Below are positions 1 through 8,066 of a stretch of 64,000 nt of DNA, in pieces (position 1 is the first letter of the stretch; each line of letters opens with the position of its first letter). Source of the DNA: an uncultured Saprospiraceae bacterium (GTDB taxonomy: Bacteria; Bacteroidota; Bacteroidia; Chitinophagales; Saprospiraceae); NCBI GenBank assembly GCA_937980645.1, contig CALJPQ010000006.1, positions 1 to 64,000 of the forward strand, given 5' to 3'. A program made the translations under genes and the position numbers. The notes beneath the pieces are model-generated. The model was not told the origin of the DNA, made no database searches, and was given only the letters and a program-made list of their open reading frames with translations.

Positions 1-1
1 G

Positions 2-154
2 GGCCGCATTGTGTGGACGCAGCGCGGACAGTTTGCGAAGGGTTACAACGCCTTCAATGTGGATCGTTCGCTGCTGGAGGTACCGGGTGTGCTGTACTAC
101 CGCGTAGAGACGCCGACGGATAGCGCCGTGCGCAAGATGATCCAGACGAAGTAA
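2..154 (+). CDS. C-terminal fragment of a type IX secretion (T9SS) cargo protein
   Basis: Only the last 50 residues are in the window; the reading frame enters from the left edge and ends at TAA 152-154. The fragment has the shape of a type A T9SS sorting domain (Por_Secre_tail): a KGYNAFNVDRS strand, then an L..PGVLYYRVET strand and a basic KMIQTK end. In Bacteroidota this domain directs proteins through the outer membrane by the T9SS and is then cleaved or attached to LPS. The function of the missing N-terminal part cannot be known from here. A strong hairpin terminator follows about 55 bases downstream, so this is the end of its transcript. Confidence 0.75.
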   Translation, partial: GRIVWTQRGQFAKGYNAFNVDRSLLEVPGVLYYRVETPTDSAVRKMIQTK

Positions 155-207
155 GCGGGTGTGGCCTAAGGCCGCCTTGCTTGAAAAAGGGAATACGATT
201 AATAGCG

Positions 208-252
208 CCGCCCTGTCTTAGGATACTAAGGCAGGGCGGTCGGCTTTTTTTT
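208..252 (+). terminator. Rho-independent terminator after the T9SS cargo gene
   Basis: Arms CCGCCCTG-t-CTTAG and CTAAG-g-CAGGGCGG enclose a 4-base loop. After a short spacer comes a run of eight T. Confidence 0.9.
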
Positions 253-254
253 AA

Positions 255-707
255 GGAAAGATATCAGACAGTTACGGGAATGGGGAGATGTGTTTTCCGC
301 TGGGAGAAGTCGTTTCGGAAAGCTACGCTACCTGCATGTCTACGCCATGGTTAGCATCCGGGAACCTGGAGCTGTTGATGCCGACGGGCCTGTAGTTCGC
401 TTTCTGGAGACGTTCAGAAGTATATTCCCGTATTGTGGGAGTATGTGTAAATGTACAAGGCCTTGCAGAGGTCTCAGCTTTGTAGCGAATGTCGGAGTTT
501 GGGTCGGTGCATTATTTTTAATTCACATCATTTTTTGCCTGAAGGACATGCCTTATCCGGCGATTGTGCAGGAGGGCGTGGATGTCATTGAAGCCGTAAA
601 GATACACACGTACTTACTTAGTGGAATACGACGAGAAGAGGTGGTGATGTTCCTATCTCGGCATTCCTGGCTGTCGGGTATAAAAGAGGCTCTTTTTTTA
701 CTGCTTT
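255..707. other. Intergenic region without a recognisable gene
   Basis: About 450 bases lie between the terminator and the end of the DUF547 gene. An open frame runs through it on the plus strand from 290, but it continues antisense into the DUF547 gene, resembles no family I know, and is Cys/Arg-rich like an out-of-frame translation. The base composition is poorer in GC than the neighbouring genes around 510-720. A short dyad AAAAGAG/CTCTTTT near 680-697, followed on the minus strand by few T, could weakly terminate the DUF547 transcript. I see no RNA gene. Confidence 0.5.
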
Positions 708-1415
708 TTAGTCATTCAGCCTCCAATCGTACTCCAGGAAGACCACTGTTGCCGTGGGGGCTATGGTTACGCCTGTGTATCGGCTCAGGAAGGTGCGCAA
801 GTCGCCGAAGTCGTCGGCGTACCAGTCGAAGATTTTGCTCACTTCGGCGCGCGTTGGGCGGATGCGGTTGTAGCGTTCGTTGCGCACGAAGCGGCGTGTG
901 CGTTCTTCCAGCATACGCTCCAGATTTTCAGCGGTGTAGGCCCGGTTGTGCAGCGGTGGGCATGAGCGCGCTGCACAGTTGATGGCGAAGTGGATGCGCG
1001 CATCGGCGAATTGCGGGCGCAGGATGCCGTTCTCGATGTCGTTGAGGCTGTACTTTTTGCTGCCGATTTCGATGCGTTTCACGTCCCAGGTTTTTCCACC
1101 GTCGAGTTGCGTAATGCTCTGGAGCGGGTAATGCTCGACGATGAGGTCCACGGTGAAGGCATTGTAAGCGTTGATCCAGTAGGCCATTTTTTCGGTGCGG
1201 CTCCAGGTGGCGGCGGGCGGGTTTTGGGCCAGCGTGTTGAGGTAAGCTTTTAGCACGGCCCGGTCAGTGGCGAAGCCTTTGTAATGGACGCGCCCGTCGG
1301 CGCTGACGTGGCGGCGCAGCAGGGTGTCCCAGGGTGCGTGAAGCGCATTGCGGTCGGTGCGCAAGGGCGTCCACAGACTGGCCAAGAGTAAGGCGAAAAC
1401 AGGCATTAGTTTCAT
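708..1415 (-). CDS. DUF547 domain protein, exported
   Basis: A 235-aa protein with a short hydrophobic N-terminus (MKLMPVFALLLASLW) that looks like a signal peptide. The rest matches DUF547: an early W..LL..HV..DGRVHYKGF segment, the central KMAYWINAYNAFTVDLI core, the H-F-A-I-N-C-A..SCPPL motif at about residues 140-155, and a late SKIFDWYADDF. The conserved Asn, His and Cys suggest a papain-like fold, but the reaction is not established for the family. It is followed on the same strand, upstream, by a small lipoprotein gene 56 bases away, so the two may be co-transcribed. Family assignment is firm; the function is unknown. Confidence 0.88.
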   Translation of the reverse strand: MKLMPVFALLLASLWTPLRTDRNALHAPWDTLLRRHVSADGRVHYKGFATDRAVLKAYLNTLAQNPPAATWSRTEKMAYWINAYNAFTVDLIVEHYPLQSITQLDGGKTWDVKRIEIGSKKYSLNDIENGILRPQFADARIHFAINCAARSCPPLHNRAYTAENLERMLEERTRRFVRNERYNRIRPTRAEVSKIFDWYADDFGDLRTFLSRYTGVTIAPTATVVFLEYDWRLND

Positions 1416-1471
1416 AGCCCTATCTTACGATGTGAACGACCGGGCGGTTTGGCTCTCAAAGCAAGAGCGGC

Positions 1472-1726
1472 TCATTTGCGCGAGCCTTTTTTCATTCGCC
1501 GCTCCATGTCTTTGGGGAACAGGCCTGATTTCGTGCGGCCTTTGGCTTTTTTGATGTTGCCTTTGCTGTCCACGGGGGCGCGCAGGCTCTCGGTGGCCGG
1601 GCAGCCCGATTTGCGGCTGCAGGCGGGAAGGACGACCATACTGCCCAGAGCGAAAACCGCTATCCACAGGCCGACAATTGCGCGCCGTAGGGGCAGGATA
1701 TTTCCCCAACAGGTGAATATATTCAT
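1472..1726 (-). CDS. Small basic lipoprotein-like protein
   Basis: An 84-aa protein. Residues about 15-36 form one hydrophobic segment ending in LPAC, a plausible lipobox with Cys36, so the protein could be a lipoprotein. Alternatively it is a single-pass membrane protein. The rest is short and very basic, with an SGCPATES segment and a tail SGLFPKDMERRMKK. I recall short Bacteroidota proteins with this CPA...LFPKDM pattern, but no function is known. It lies just upstream of the DUF547 gene on the same strand. Confidence 0.6.
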   Translation of the reverse strand: MNIFTCWGNILPLRRAIVGLWIAVFALGSMVVLPACSRKSGCPATESLRAPVDSKGNIKKAKGRTKSGLFPKDMERRMKKGSRK

Positions 1727-1976
1727 AGCATAGCGTGTTTTAGTGGGTGGCGCCGAGTGCGGCTGAAGGAGTTTTTTTATTGAAAATGAAATTTTTGCAG
1801 CAAAAATAGGCGGCAGCGGCGGCAGCGGTGGTTTTTTCCAAAAAGGTGCTTCTGAAGGCGTTGCTGAATGGGGCGGGGCATCTAAAAACAGAACCTGGCA
1901 TTAACGCCTCGTTGGCGTTTTTGTGATGCGCGCTGGTGCAGGGGTTGTTCGGCGGGTGCTACCCATTCAAACGCCG

Positions 1977-1984
1977 TACTTTTC
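1977..1984 (+). promoter_or_regulatory. Probable -7 box of the TPR-cyclase gene
   Basis: TACTTTTC resembles the Bacteroidota -7 element TAnnTTTG and ends 9 bases before the ATG. No clear TTTG -33 element is present. Confidence 0.4.
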
Positions 1985-1993
1985 CGCCCGAAA

Positions 1994-4183
1994 ATGAGAC
2001 AGCGATTTCGCTCACGAGAGCTCTGGCTATGTGTGCTGCTGTGGCTGTGTGCTGCTGAGGCATTCCATGCTCAGACGGTGGCCGACTCGTTGGCCCGCCT
2101 GCTTCAGCGCGCGCCGGCGGATACGAGCCGCGTGTTGCTGCTCGTGGACTATGCCTGGGAAATCAACGAAACCCGACCCGAACAGGCCGAGCACTCTTTG
2201 CGTGAGGCCATTGCCCTGGCCCGTCGGCTGCGCTATTTGCGCGGCGAAGCCAAAGCCTGGAACGGCCTGGGCGTGCTCGAAGAAATCCGCCAGAACAAAA
2301 ACGCCGCCCAACAGCATTACCTCAGGGCCCTCCAACTCCGCCAGCAATTGGGCGATAAGGCCGAAATCGCTAGCTCGCTCAATAACCTCGGCGTCCTGTA
2401 CGAAAACTTCGGACAGCCCGACAGCGCCCTGGCCTATCACAAGCAAAGCCTCGCCATCCTCGAAACCCTTCAGGATACCCTCCGCATTGCCCGTGCCCGC
2501 TTCAACATTGCCGCCGTCTTGCAGGAGTCGGGCGACTATACCGAAGCCCGAAACCAGCTCTACGAGGCCCGAGCCATCCTCGAACGGGTCGGCGACCTCG
2601 ACGGCATCGCCAAAGTCTATGCCCAACTCGGGCACATCTACTTGGAACTCGACCGATACCGCGAAGCCCTTCGGTGGTACCGACAGGCCCTCCACTTGCG
2701 CCAACAGATCAACGAACCTCAAGGGCTGGCTATGGCCCTGAGCGACTACGCCAACGCCCTAGACGAATACCAGGCCCGCGGAACCGACTCCCTCACCGAC
2801 GTCTTCGCTATCCTCGAACGAACCAGCACTTCGCGGCGTACGACCCAAAGCAGCAGCGCCGATACCATCCTCCACTATTACCAGCGCGCCTTAGACATCT
2901 GGAACCAGCTAGACAACACCGCCGGCAAAGCCCAAGTCTTCACCAACATGGCCGACGTGTACAAACGCTTAGGCCAGTACGACAAGGGCCTCAACCTACT
3001 CCGCCAGGCCGAAGCCATCGCCATCGAACTCGAAGACCCGCTCTTGCTCATGGAAATCTACAACGTGCAGAGCGACATCTACGACCGCATGGGCCAGTAC
3101 GCCCGCGCGCTGGAGTACGTACAGAAATATTATGCCCTGGCGCGTGAGGCCAAAAACCAGAAGTTCGTCCAGAGCGCACTGAAAGACTTCTCGGAGGTCT
3201 ATTCCGCTATGGGCGATTATCCGCGCGCCTACGCCTACCGCGTCAAGTACGACGAGTTCCGCTACGCCCGCCTGCGCGAAAAAGAGCGTTCCGACTTTGC
3301 CCGCAAAGAGGTGCTCTACGAAGCCGAACGCCGCGAGCGTCTGCTCAAAGAGCAGGAAACGGCTCTCAAGTTGCAAGCCGCCGAGCTGGCCCGCTCGCGC
3401 ATAGAACTCTACGCCTCGCTGGCCGGCGTCCTGGCCCTGCTCGTGCTGGCGGCGCTGCTGTTCAGCCAAAACCGCCTGCGCGCTCGCGTCAACCGCGAAT
3501 TAGCCCAAAAAAACGAAGAAATCGAAAAGGCACGCCAACGCGCCGACGACCTGCTGAACAACATTTTGCCGGCCACCATCGCTGCCGAACTCAAAGCCAA
3601 AGGTGAGGTTGACTCTGTCCGATTCGAGTCCGTAACCGTCATGTTTACCGACTTCAAGGACTTCACCCGTATTGCCGAAAGCGTCTCTCCTGAAGTACTT
3701 ATTAACGAACTGCGCGAATGCTTTTCCCTTTTCGACAACATTGTGCGCCAGCACGGCTTAGAAAAAATCAAAACCATCGGCGATGCCTACATGTGCGCCG
3801 GGGGGCTGCCCGTGTCCAACGATACCCACCCGACCGACGTTGTGCGCGCTGCCATCGCCATGCAATGCCAGCTGCAGGCCCTCATGGCCCGCAAAAGGGC
3901 CGAGGGTAAGCCCGTTTTCGAGATGCGCATCGGCATCCACACCGGCCCGGTGATAGCCGGTGTGGTGGGCCAACACAAATTCGCCTACGACATCTGGGGC
4001 GACACCGTCAACACCGCCGCCCGATTAGAGCAGACCAGCGAACCGGGCAAAATCAACATCTCCGAAACCACCTATCAGGCCGTCAGGCACCTCTTCCCTT
4101 GCACCTATCGCGGTCGCCTGAGCGCTAAAAACAAGGGCGAGGTGGATATGTACTTCGTGGAGTACACATGCGCCGAAGGTTGA
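1994..4183 (+). CDS. TPR-repeat transmembrane class III adenylate cyclase
   Basis: A 729-aa predicted receptor cyclase. An N-terminal signal segment (about residues 8-26) is followed by many TPR repeats (about 30-420), a coiled coil, one membrane helix at about 472-491, another short coiled coil, and a class III cyclase domain at about 540-725. Metal-binding Asp553 (FTDF) and the following DF-T motif are present. Lys593 (IKTIGD) and Asp666 (YDIWGD) are the residue pair that selects ATP, where guanylate cyclases have Glu and Cys. The transition-state residues Asn673 and Arg677 are intact. The TPR part should lie in the periplasm and the cyclase in the cytoplasm. It converges with ribD 40 bases away. 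Its signal or partner is not evident from the neighbours. Confidence 0.93.
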   Translation: MRQRFRSRELWLCVLLWLCAAEAFHAQTVADSLARLLQRAPADTSRVLLLVDYAWEINETRPEQAEHSLREAIALARRLRYLRGEAKAWNGLGVLEEIRQNKNAAQQHYLRALQLRQQLGDKAEIASSLNNLGVLYENFGQPDSALAYHKQSLAILETLQDTLRIARARFNIAAVLQESGDYTEARNQLYEARAILERVGDLDGIAKVYAQLGHIYLELDRYREALRWYRQALHLRQQINEPQGLAMALSDYANALDEYQARGTDSLTDVFAILERTSTSRRTTQSSSADTILHYYQRALDIWNQLDNTAGKAQVFTNMADVYKRLGQYDKGLNLLRQAEAIAIELEDPLLLMEIYNVQSDIYDRMGQYARALEYVQKYYALAREAKNQKFVQSALKDFSEVYSAMGDYPRAYAYRVKYDEFRYARLREKERSDFARKEVLYEAERRERLLKEQETALKLQAAELARSRIELYASLAGVLALLVLAALLFSQNRLRARVNRELAQKNEEIEKARQRADDLLNNILPATIAAELKAKGEVDSVRFESVTVMFTDFKDFTRIAESVSPEVLINELRECFSLFDNIVRQHGLEKIKTIGDAYMCAGGLPVSNDTHPTDVVRAAIAMQCQLQALMARKRAEGKPVFEMRIGIHTGPVIAGVVGQHKFAYDIWGDTVNTAARLEQTSEPGKINISETTYQAVRHLFPCTYRGRLSAKNKGEVDMYFVEYTCAEG

Positions 4184-4223
4184 TGGCAGCGAATGGTCGC
4201 GCAAAGGCGCCCCGTCCCCGGCG

Positions 4224-5288
4224 TCATGGTGTTGCCTCAGCCCGTGTCCACACCCGCACCGTATCGTCGCCCACGCGATAGGCCTCGCGCAGCACAGCGC
4301 CCATCGGGACACGCGGTGCTTCCACTCCCGCGTACAGGTAGTGGGGGCTTTGCAGCAGGCGAATTTCGTCCCAGCAGTCCAGTTCGATAAATTGCCGCAG
4401 CACATCGGCACCGCCTTCGACGAGAAGGATGCCTTTTTCGGCTTCGCGCAGCTTTTCCAAAAGGAACGAGACCCACCAGCGGCGGCCGTTGGCTTCGCGC
4501 GGGGGTAAGGGCCAGAAGCGCGTATTTTGCCAGTTTCCCAGGCGTTCGGGGCCCAGTATCCACGTGGGTACGCTATCGTCGAGCAGGCAGGCCGAGAGTG
4601 GCAGTTTGCCTTCAAAGTCTAAGGCGATGCGCAGCGGTGCGGGGCCGAAGTACAGCCGATTGTCTAATCGGGGGTTATCTATCAGGGCTGTGCGCGTGCC
4701 TACCAGGATGGCGTCGGCCTCCGTGCGCCAGCGGTGCGTCAGGCGTTGGGTCAGCGGGCTGGTGATGGGTGTTCGTTCGCCGGTGCGGCCCAGGAAGCCG
4801 TCGGCGCTTTGCGCCCATTTCAGGACGACGTGAGGGCGGCGCTGTTGGATGTGGGTGAAGAAGGCGCGGTTGAGGTAGCGGCCTTCGGCCTCCAGCACAC
4901 TGGTGCATACGCGTATGCCGGCGGCGCGCAGGCGGGCGATGCTTTTGCCGGCCACTAAAGGGTTAGGGTCGGTGTTGGCAATGACCACCTCCGGAATGCC
5001 TTCGCGCAGGATGAGGTCCACGCACGGCGGGGTCTTACCGTAGTGGGCGCAGGGTTCCAGCGAACAGTAAAGCGTGGCTTGTCGGAGGAGTGGACGGTCT
5101 GCTGGTGCCACATTTGACACAGCATTCACCTCGGCGTGGGCCTCGCCGTAGCGCTGATGCCAGCCCTCGCCCAGGATGCGGTCGTTGTGTACCAGCACGG
5201 CGCCTACCATCGGGTTAGGCGAAACCCAACCCGCACCCAGGCGAGCCAGAGCAAAACAGCGGCGCATGTAGTCTTCGGCTGTGGGCAT
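4224..5288 (-). CDS. ribD: Bifunctional riboflavin biosynthesis protein RibD
   Basis: A 354-aa cytoplasmic enzyme that deaminates and then reduces the pyrimidine intermediate after GTP cyclohydrolase II in riboflavin synthesis. The N-terminal deaminase domain (about 1-145) has the zinc ligands His51 and the catalytic Glu53 (HAEVNA), Cys80 and Cys89 (PCAHYGKTPPC). The C-terminal reductase domain (about 150-345) contains VVLKWAQSADG and the ILLVEGGADVL loop typical of RibD/RibG. It is the last gene of a run CPBP protease - AIM24-like - ribD, with gaps of 21 and 35 bases, so it is probably in an operon. No FMN riboswitch is seen nearby. Confidence 0.97.
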   Translation of the reverse strand: MPTAEDYMRRCFALARLGAGWVSPNPMVGAVLVHNDRILGEGWHQRYGEAHAEVNAVSNVAPADRPLLRQATLYCSLEPCAHYGKTPPCVDLILREGIPEVVIANTDPNPLVAGKSIARLRAAGIRVCTSVLEAEGRYLNRAFFTHIQQRRPHVVLKWAQSADGFLGRTGERTPITSPLTQRLTHRWRTEADAILVGTRTALIDNPRLDNRLYFGPAPLRIALDFEGKLPLSACLLDDSVPTWILGPERLGNWQNTRFWPLPPREANGRRWWVSFLLEKLREAEKGILLVEGGADVLRQFIELDCWDEIRLLQSPHYLYAGVEAPRVPMGAVLREAYRVGDDTVRVWTRAEATP

Positions 5289-5323
5289 CGTTCGTTCGGT
5301 TTTTTTTTGTACGCTTTACGGGC

Positions 5324-6103
5324 TTAGTCGCCGTCGAGCAGATTTCCCAGACCGCCCAGGATGCTGCCCTCTTCGCGCCGCGGGCCTTGACCGTATTGCA
5401 GAATGCGCGAAGCCAGGCGGCTCACCGGCAGCGATTGCAGCCACACCTTGCCGGGGCCGCGCAACACGGCGTAGAAGAAGCCTTCGCCACCGAAGAGCAT
5501 GTTCTGGATGCCGCGCACCATCTGGATGTCGAAGTCCACCTCTTGAGTGTAGGCCACGATGCAGCCCGTGTCAATGCGCAGCAGCTCACCGGGCCCCAGT
5601 GTGCGTTCCAGGATGTGGCCGCCGGCGTGCAGGAAGGCCATGCCGTCGCCTTCGAGTTTTTGCATGATGAAGCCCTCACCGCCAAAAAGGCCTGTGCCCA
5701 AGCGGCGTTGCAAAGCGATGTCAATGGCCACCCCTTTAGCCGCGCACAGGAAGGCGTCTTTCTGGCAAATGACGCGCCCACCCAGTTGCGGCAGGTTGAG
5801 CGGCACAATCTTGCCCGCATACGGCGCGGCAAACGTTACGCGGCGCTTGCCCGTAGAGGTGTTGGTGAATGCCGCCAGAAACAGGCTTTCGCCTGTGAGC
5901 ACGCGCTTGCCCACCGACATCAATTTGCCCCAAAGCCCCTGCTGCCGACCGTCGCCCATGATGGTTTCCATCTGAATGCCGTCGTCCATGAACATGAAGC
6001 TGCCCGTTTCGGCCAGGACGGTCTCCTGCGGGTCCAGTTCGATCTCGACACATTGCATCTCCTCGCCGTAGATGCGAAAATCCACTTCGTGTGTGAATGG
6101 CAT
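5324..6103 (-). CDS. AIM24/TIGR00266 family protein
   Basis: A 259-aa protein with no signal peptide. It shows the typical opening of the TIGR00266/AIM24 family ([33 protein letters not shown]), then a glycine-rich double-beta-helix body with [25 protein letters not shown] and the late [28 protein letters not shown] repeat, and [10 protein letters not shown] near the end. AIM24 is a mitochondrial inner-membrane organisation protein in yeast; the bacterial family has no proven function. It lies between the CPBP protease gene and ribD in a tight run. Confidence 0.9.
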   Translation of the reverse strand: MPFTHEVDFRIYGEEMQCVEIELDPQETVLAETGSFMFMDDGIQMETIMGDGRQQGLWGKLMSVGKRVLTGESLFLAAFTNTSTGKRRVTFAAPYAGKIVPLNLPQLGGRVICQKDAFLCAAKGVAIDIALQRRLGTGLFGGEGFIMQKLEGDGMAFLHAGGHILERTLGPGELLRIDTGCIVAYTQEVDFDIQMVRGIQNMLFGGEGFFYAVLRGPGKVWLQSLPVSRLASRILQYGQGPRREEGSILGGLGNLLDGD

Positions 6104-6124
6104 AATTGGTTGTTTTTGTGTGTT

Positions 6125-7069
6125 CTAGAAAATGGATTTGCGCCTGTCTAACCACCAGCCCAACGCCAGTGCCAGTGCCGCCGAAAGGGCAGCAATGTGG
6201 AGGGGCACAGCAATATCGTCCTCCAGGTTGAGCGAAGATACCTTTTCGTGATAGAGGTACTGCGCTACTACTTGCACGGCGTTGTTGGCAAAATGAGCCG
6301 CTACCGGCACCCAAAAGTTCTGGAAGCGCCAGTAGAGCCAGCCCAGGATGATGCCCAATAACATGCGCGGCAAAAAGCCCTCGAATTGGAAATGGGCAAA
6401 GCTGAACACTGCACCTGCCAGCACAATGGCGGCCCAGGGCGAGCGCACCAGACGCTGGATTTGCTGCTGCACCACGCCGCGGAAGACCAGCTCTTCGCCC
6501 ACGGCCGGGATGAGGGCAATGAGTGTCAGGTTGGCCGCCAGCTCCCAGCCGTTGTCCATAAGCAGGAGGGCTTTAAGCATTTCGTTTGCCTGCTCTTCGG
6601 CCTGGCGCAACGCCTCCGGTATGGGCAGTTCGCGGTTAATTTGATACACGTAAAGCACTAGCGGCACAGAGAGCACCATTAGCCACACGCCGCCCCAAAC
6701 GGCCTGTGCCGGCGGCTCGCGGCGCGCCTGCAGATAGTCCAGCGCTCGCGCAGTGGGCGGATAAAAAAGCCGCACGACTATCCAGCCAGCCATCACGAAG
6801 GTGAACAAATGGCTTAAAGCCAGAAAAATGCGCATCTGCCAGCGCTCCGCTGCCGGCGCATCAGTGTGCAAGCCGTTGTATATGAGCGCACTATCCCAGC
6901 CTACAACACCGGCTAAGGCCTGGTAGAGCAACGCTCCCGTAGCGCCCAGCATCAGCGCCGCCAGCAGCTGTACGCTCAGAATGAGAAAGGGGGAATGCTC
7001 CTGAAAAGCGTGGGACACGGGAGCTTCCGCCAAAGGCTCCTGTTCGGGTATGCGCTGTTCGTCGTCCAT
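6125..7069 (-). CDS. CPBP family intramembrane glutamic endopeptidase
   Basis: A 314-aa multi-pass membrane protein (six to eight hydrophobic segments). It carries the CPBP/Abi signature: EELVFRG at about residue 190, FAHFQFEG about 40 residues later, and a final HFANNAVQV. The family includes CAAX-processing and other intramembrane proteases. I chose ATG 7067-7069 (MDDEQR) over an upstream ATG at 7117, because the latter leaves almost no room for promoters before the divergent pdxJ gene and adds 16 residues unlike the family. Probably the first gene of a three-gene operon with the AIM24-like gene and ribD. Confidence 0.88.
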   Translation of the reverse strand: MDDEQRIPEQEPLAEAPVSHAFQEHSPFLILSVQLLAALMLGATGALLYQALAGVVGWDSALIYNGLHTDAPAAERWQMRIFLALSHLFTFVMAGWIVVRLFYPPTARALDYLQARREPPAQAVWGGVWLMVLSVPLVLYVYQINRELPIPEALRQAEEQANEMLKALLLMDNGWELAANLTLIALIPAVGEELVFRGVVQQQIQRLVRSPWAAIVLAGAVFSFAHFQFEGFLPRMLLGIILGWLYWRFQNFWVPVAAHFANNAVQVVAQYLYHEKVSSLNLEDDIAVPLHIAALSAALALALGWWLDRRKSIF

Positions 7070-7122
7070 AGGCGCTAGTCGGCAGTGGAGGCCAGATAAA
7101 CCAGCCAGATGAGCCATGGTTT

Positions 7123-7130
7123 TACTTTTG
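7123..7130 (+). promoter_or_regulatory. Probable -7 box of pdxJ
   Basis: TACTTTTG matches the TAnnTTTG element 22 bases before the pdxJ ATG. No clear -33 TTTG is seen. Confidence 0.5.
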
Positions 7131-7152
7131 GCCCGAAAAATACGCCGCTGAT

Positions 7153-7875
7153 ATGACTCGTCTTTCTGTGAACATCAACAAGGTCGCGCTGCTGCGCAAT
7201 GCGCGCGGCGGCAACTTGCCCGACCTCATCCAGTTCGCCCGCGACTGCGAGGCCTACGGGGCCGAGGGCATTACCGTACACCCGCGCCCCGACCAGCGCC
7301 ATATTCGTTACAGCGACATTCCAGCACTGCGCGAGGTGGTTACCACCGAGTTCAACATCGAAGGCAACCCCACGCCCGAATTTCTCGACCTGGTGCTCGC
7401 TCATCCACCGCACCAGTGCACGCTGGTGCCCGATGCTGTGCACCAGCTGACCAGCGACCACGGCTGGAATACCCTCGAGCATGCTCCCTTCCTGCGCGAC
7501 GTCATCGCCCGACTGCACGAACGAGGCATCCGCGTCTCGCTCTTCGTAGATGCTGACCCGCGCATGGTCGAAGGTGCCAAAGCCGTTGGCGCCGACCGCG
7601 TAGAACTCTACACCGGACCCTACGCCCACGACTTCACTAAAGACCCTGCCGCCGCTATAGCACCCTACGTGGCCGCTGCCGAAACAGCCTACCAGTGTGG
7701 CCTGGGCCTGAATGCCGGCCACGACCTCAACTTAGACAACCTCCCCTATTTCCGCCAGCATTGCCCACACCTGCTGGAGGTCAGTATCGGGCACGCGCTC
7801 ATCAGCGATGCGCTCTATTTCGGTATTGCCAATACTATTCGGCTGTATCGGAAGGCCCTTTGGTCAAAGGCTTGA
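7153..7875 (+). CDS. pdxJ: Pyridoxine 5'-phosphate synthase PdxJ
   Basis: A 240-aa TIM-barrel enzyme that condenses 1-deoxyxylulose 5-phosphate with 3-amino-2-oxopropyl phosphate to form pyridoxine 5'-phosphate, the last step of the DXP-dependent vitamin B6 route. It begins with LSVNINKVALLRNARGG and has the substrate-binding HPRPDQRHI, FNIEGNPT, TLVPD, VSLFVDAD, ELYTGPYA, GLNAGHDLNLDNL and EVSIGHALI motifs in order. Length is normal. Its presence implies the pdxA/pdxB-type route elsewhere in the genome (inference). Confidence 0.97.
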   Translation: MTRLSVNINKVALLRNARGGNLPDLIQFARDCEAYGAEGITVHPRPDQRHIRYSDIPALREVVTTEFNIEGNPTPEFLDLVLAHPPHQCTLVPDAVHQLTSDHGWNTLEHAPFLRDVIARLHERGIRVSLFVDADPRMVEGAKAVGADRVELYTGPYAHDFTKDPAAAIAPYVAAAETAYQCGLGLNAGHDLNLDNLPYFRQHCPHLLEVSIGHALISDALYFGIANTIRLYRKALWSKA

Positions 7876-8040
7876 AGAACCCATTTAAAACCCGATTTTG
7901 CGTCATAGTGAGATAAGGGTAAATGATGGCGGTCATTGTATGGTGTTAGCCATGCAGTTTACTTTTACATGCTTTTTCTAGAGAAAGACCATGCCCTCGC
8001 CATAGGAAAAGCACATGTTCAGCTTTTAATCAAACACTTT

Positions 8041-8058
8041 AGTTTTTCACTAAAAACT
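8041..8058 (+). repeat. A/T dyad just before the susC-like start
   Basis: AGTTTTTCACTAAAAACT has perfect 7-base arms around a 4-base centre and ends 8 bases before the ATG. Similar dyads sit before other starts in this window (11271, 22829, 40312). Confidence 0.55.
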
Positions 8059-8066
8059 CTTTTCGT

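Noticed and set aside
290..982. A 230-codon open frame on plus across the gap and into the DUF547 gene
   Set aside because: It runs antisense to a well-supported gene for its last third, has out-of-frame-like composition and no family resemblance.
4184..5323. FMN riboswitch near ribD
   Set aside because: The ribD gene has only a 35-base upstream gap to another gene on the same strand, with no RFN-like conserved blocks.
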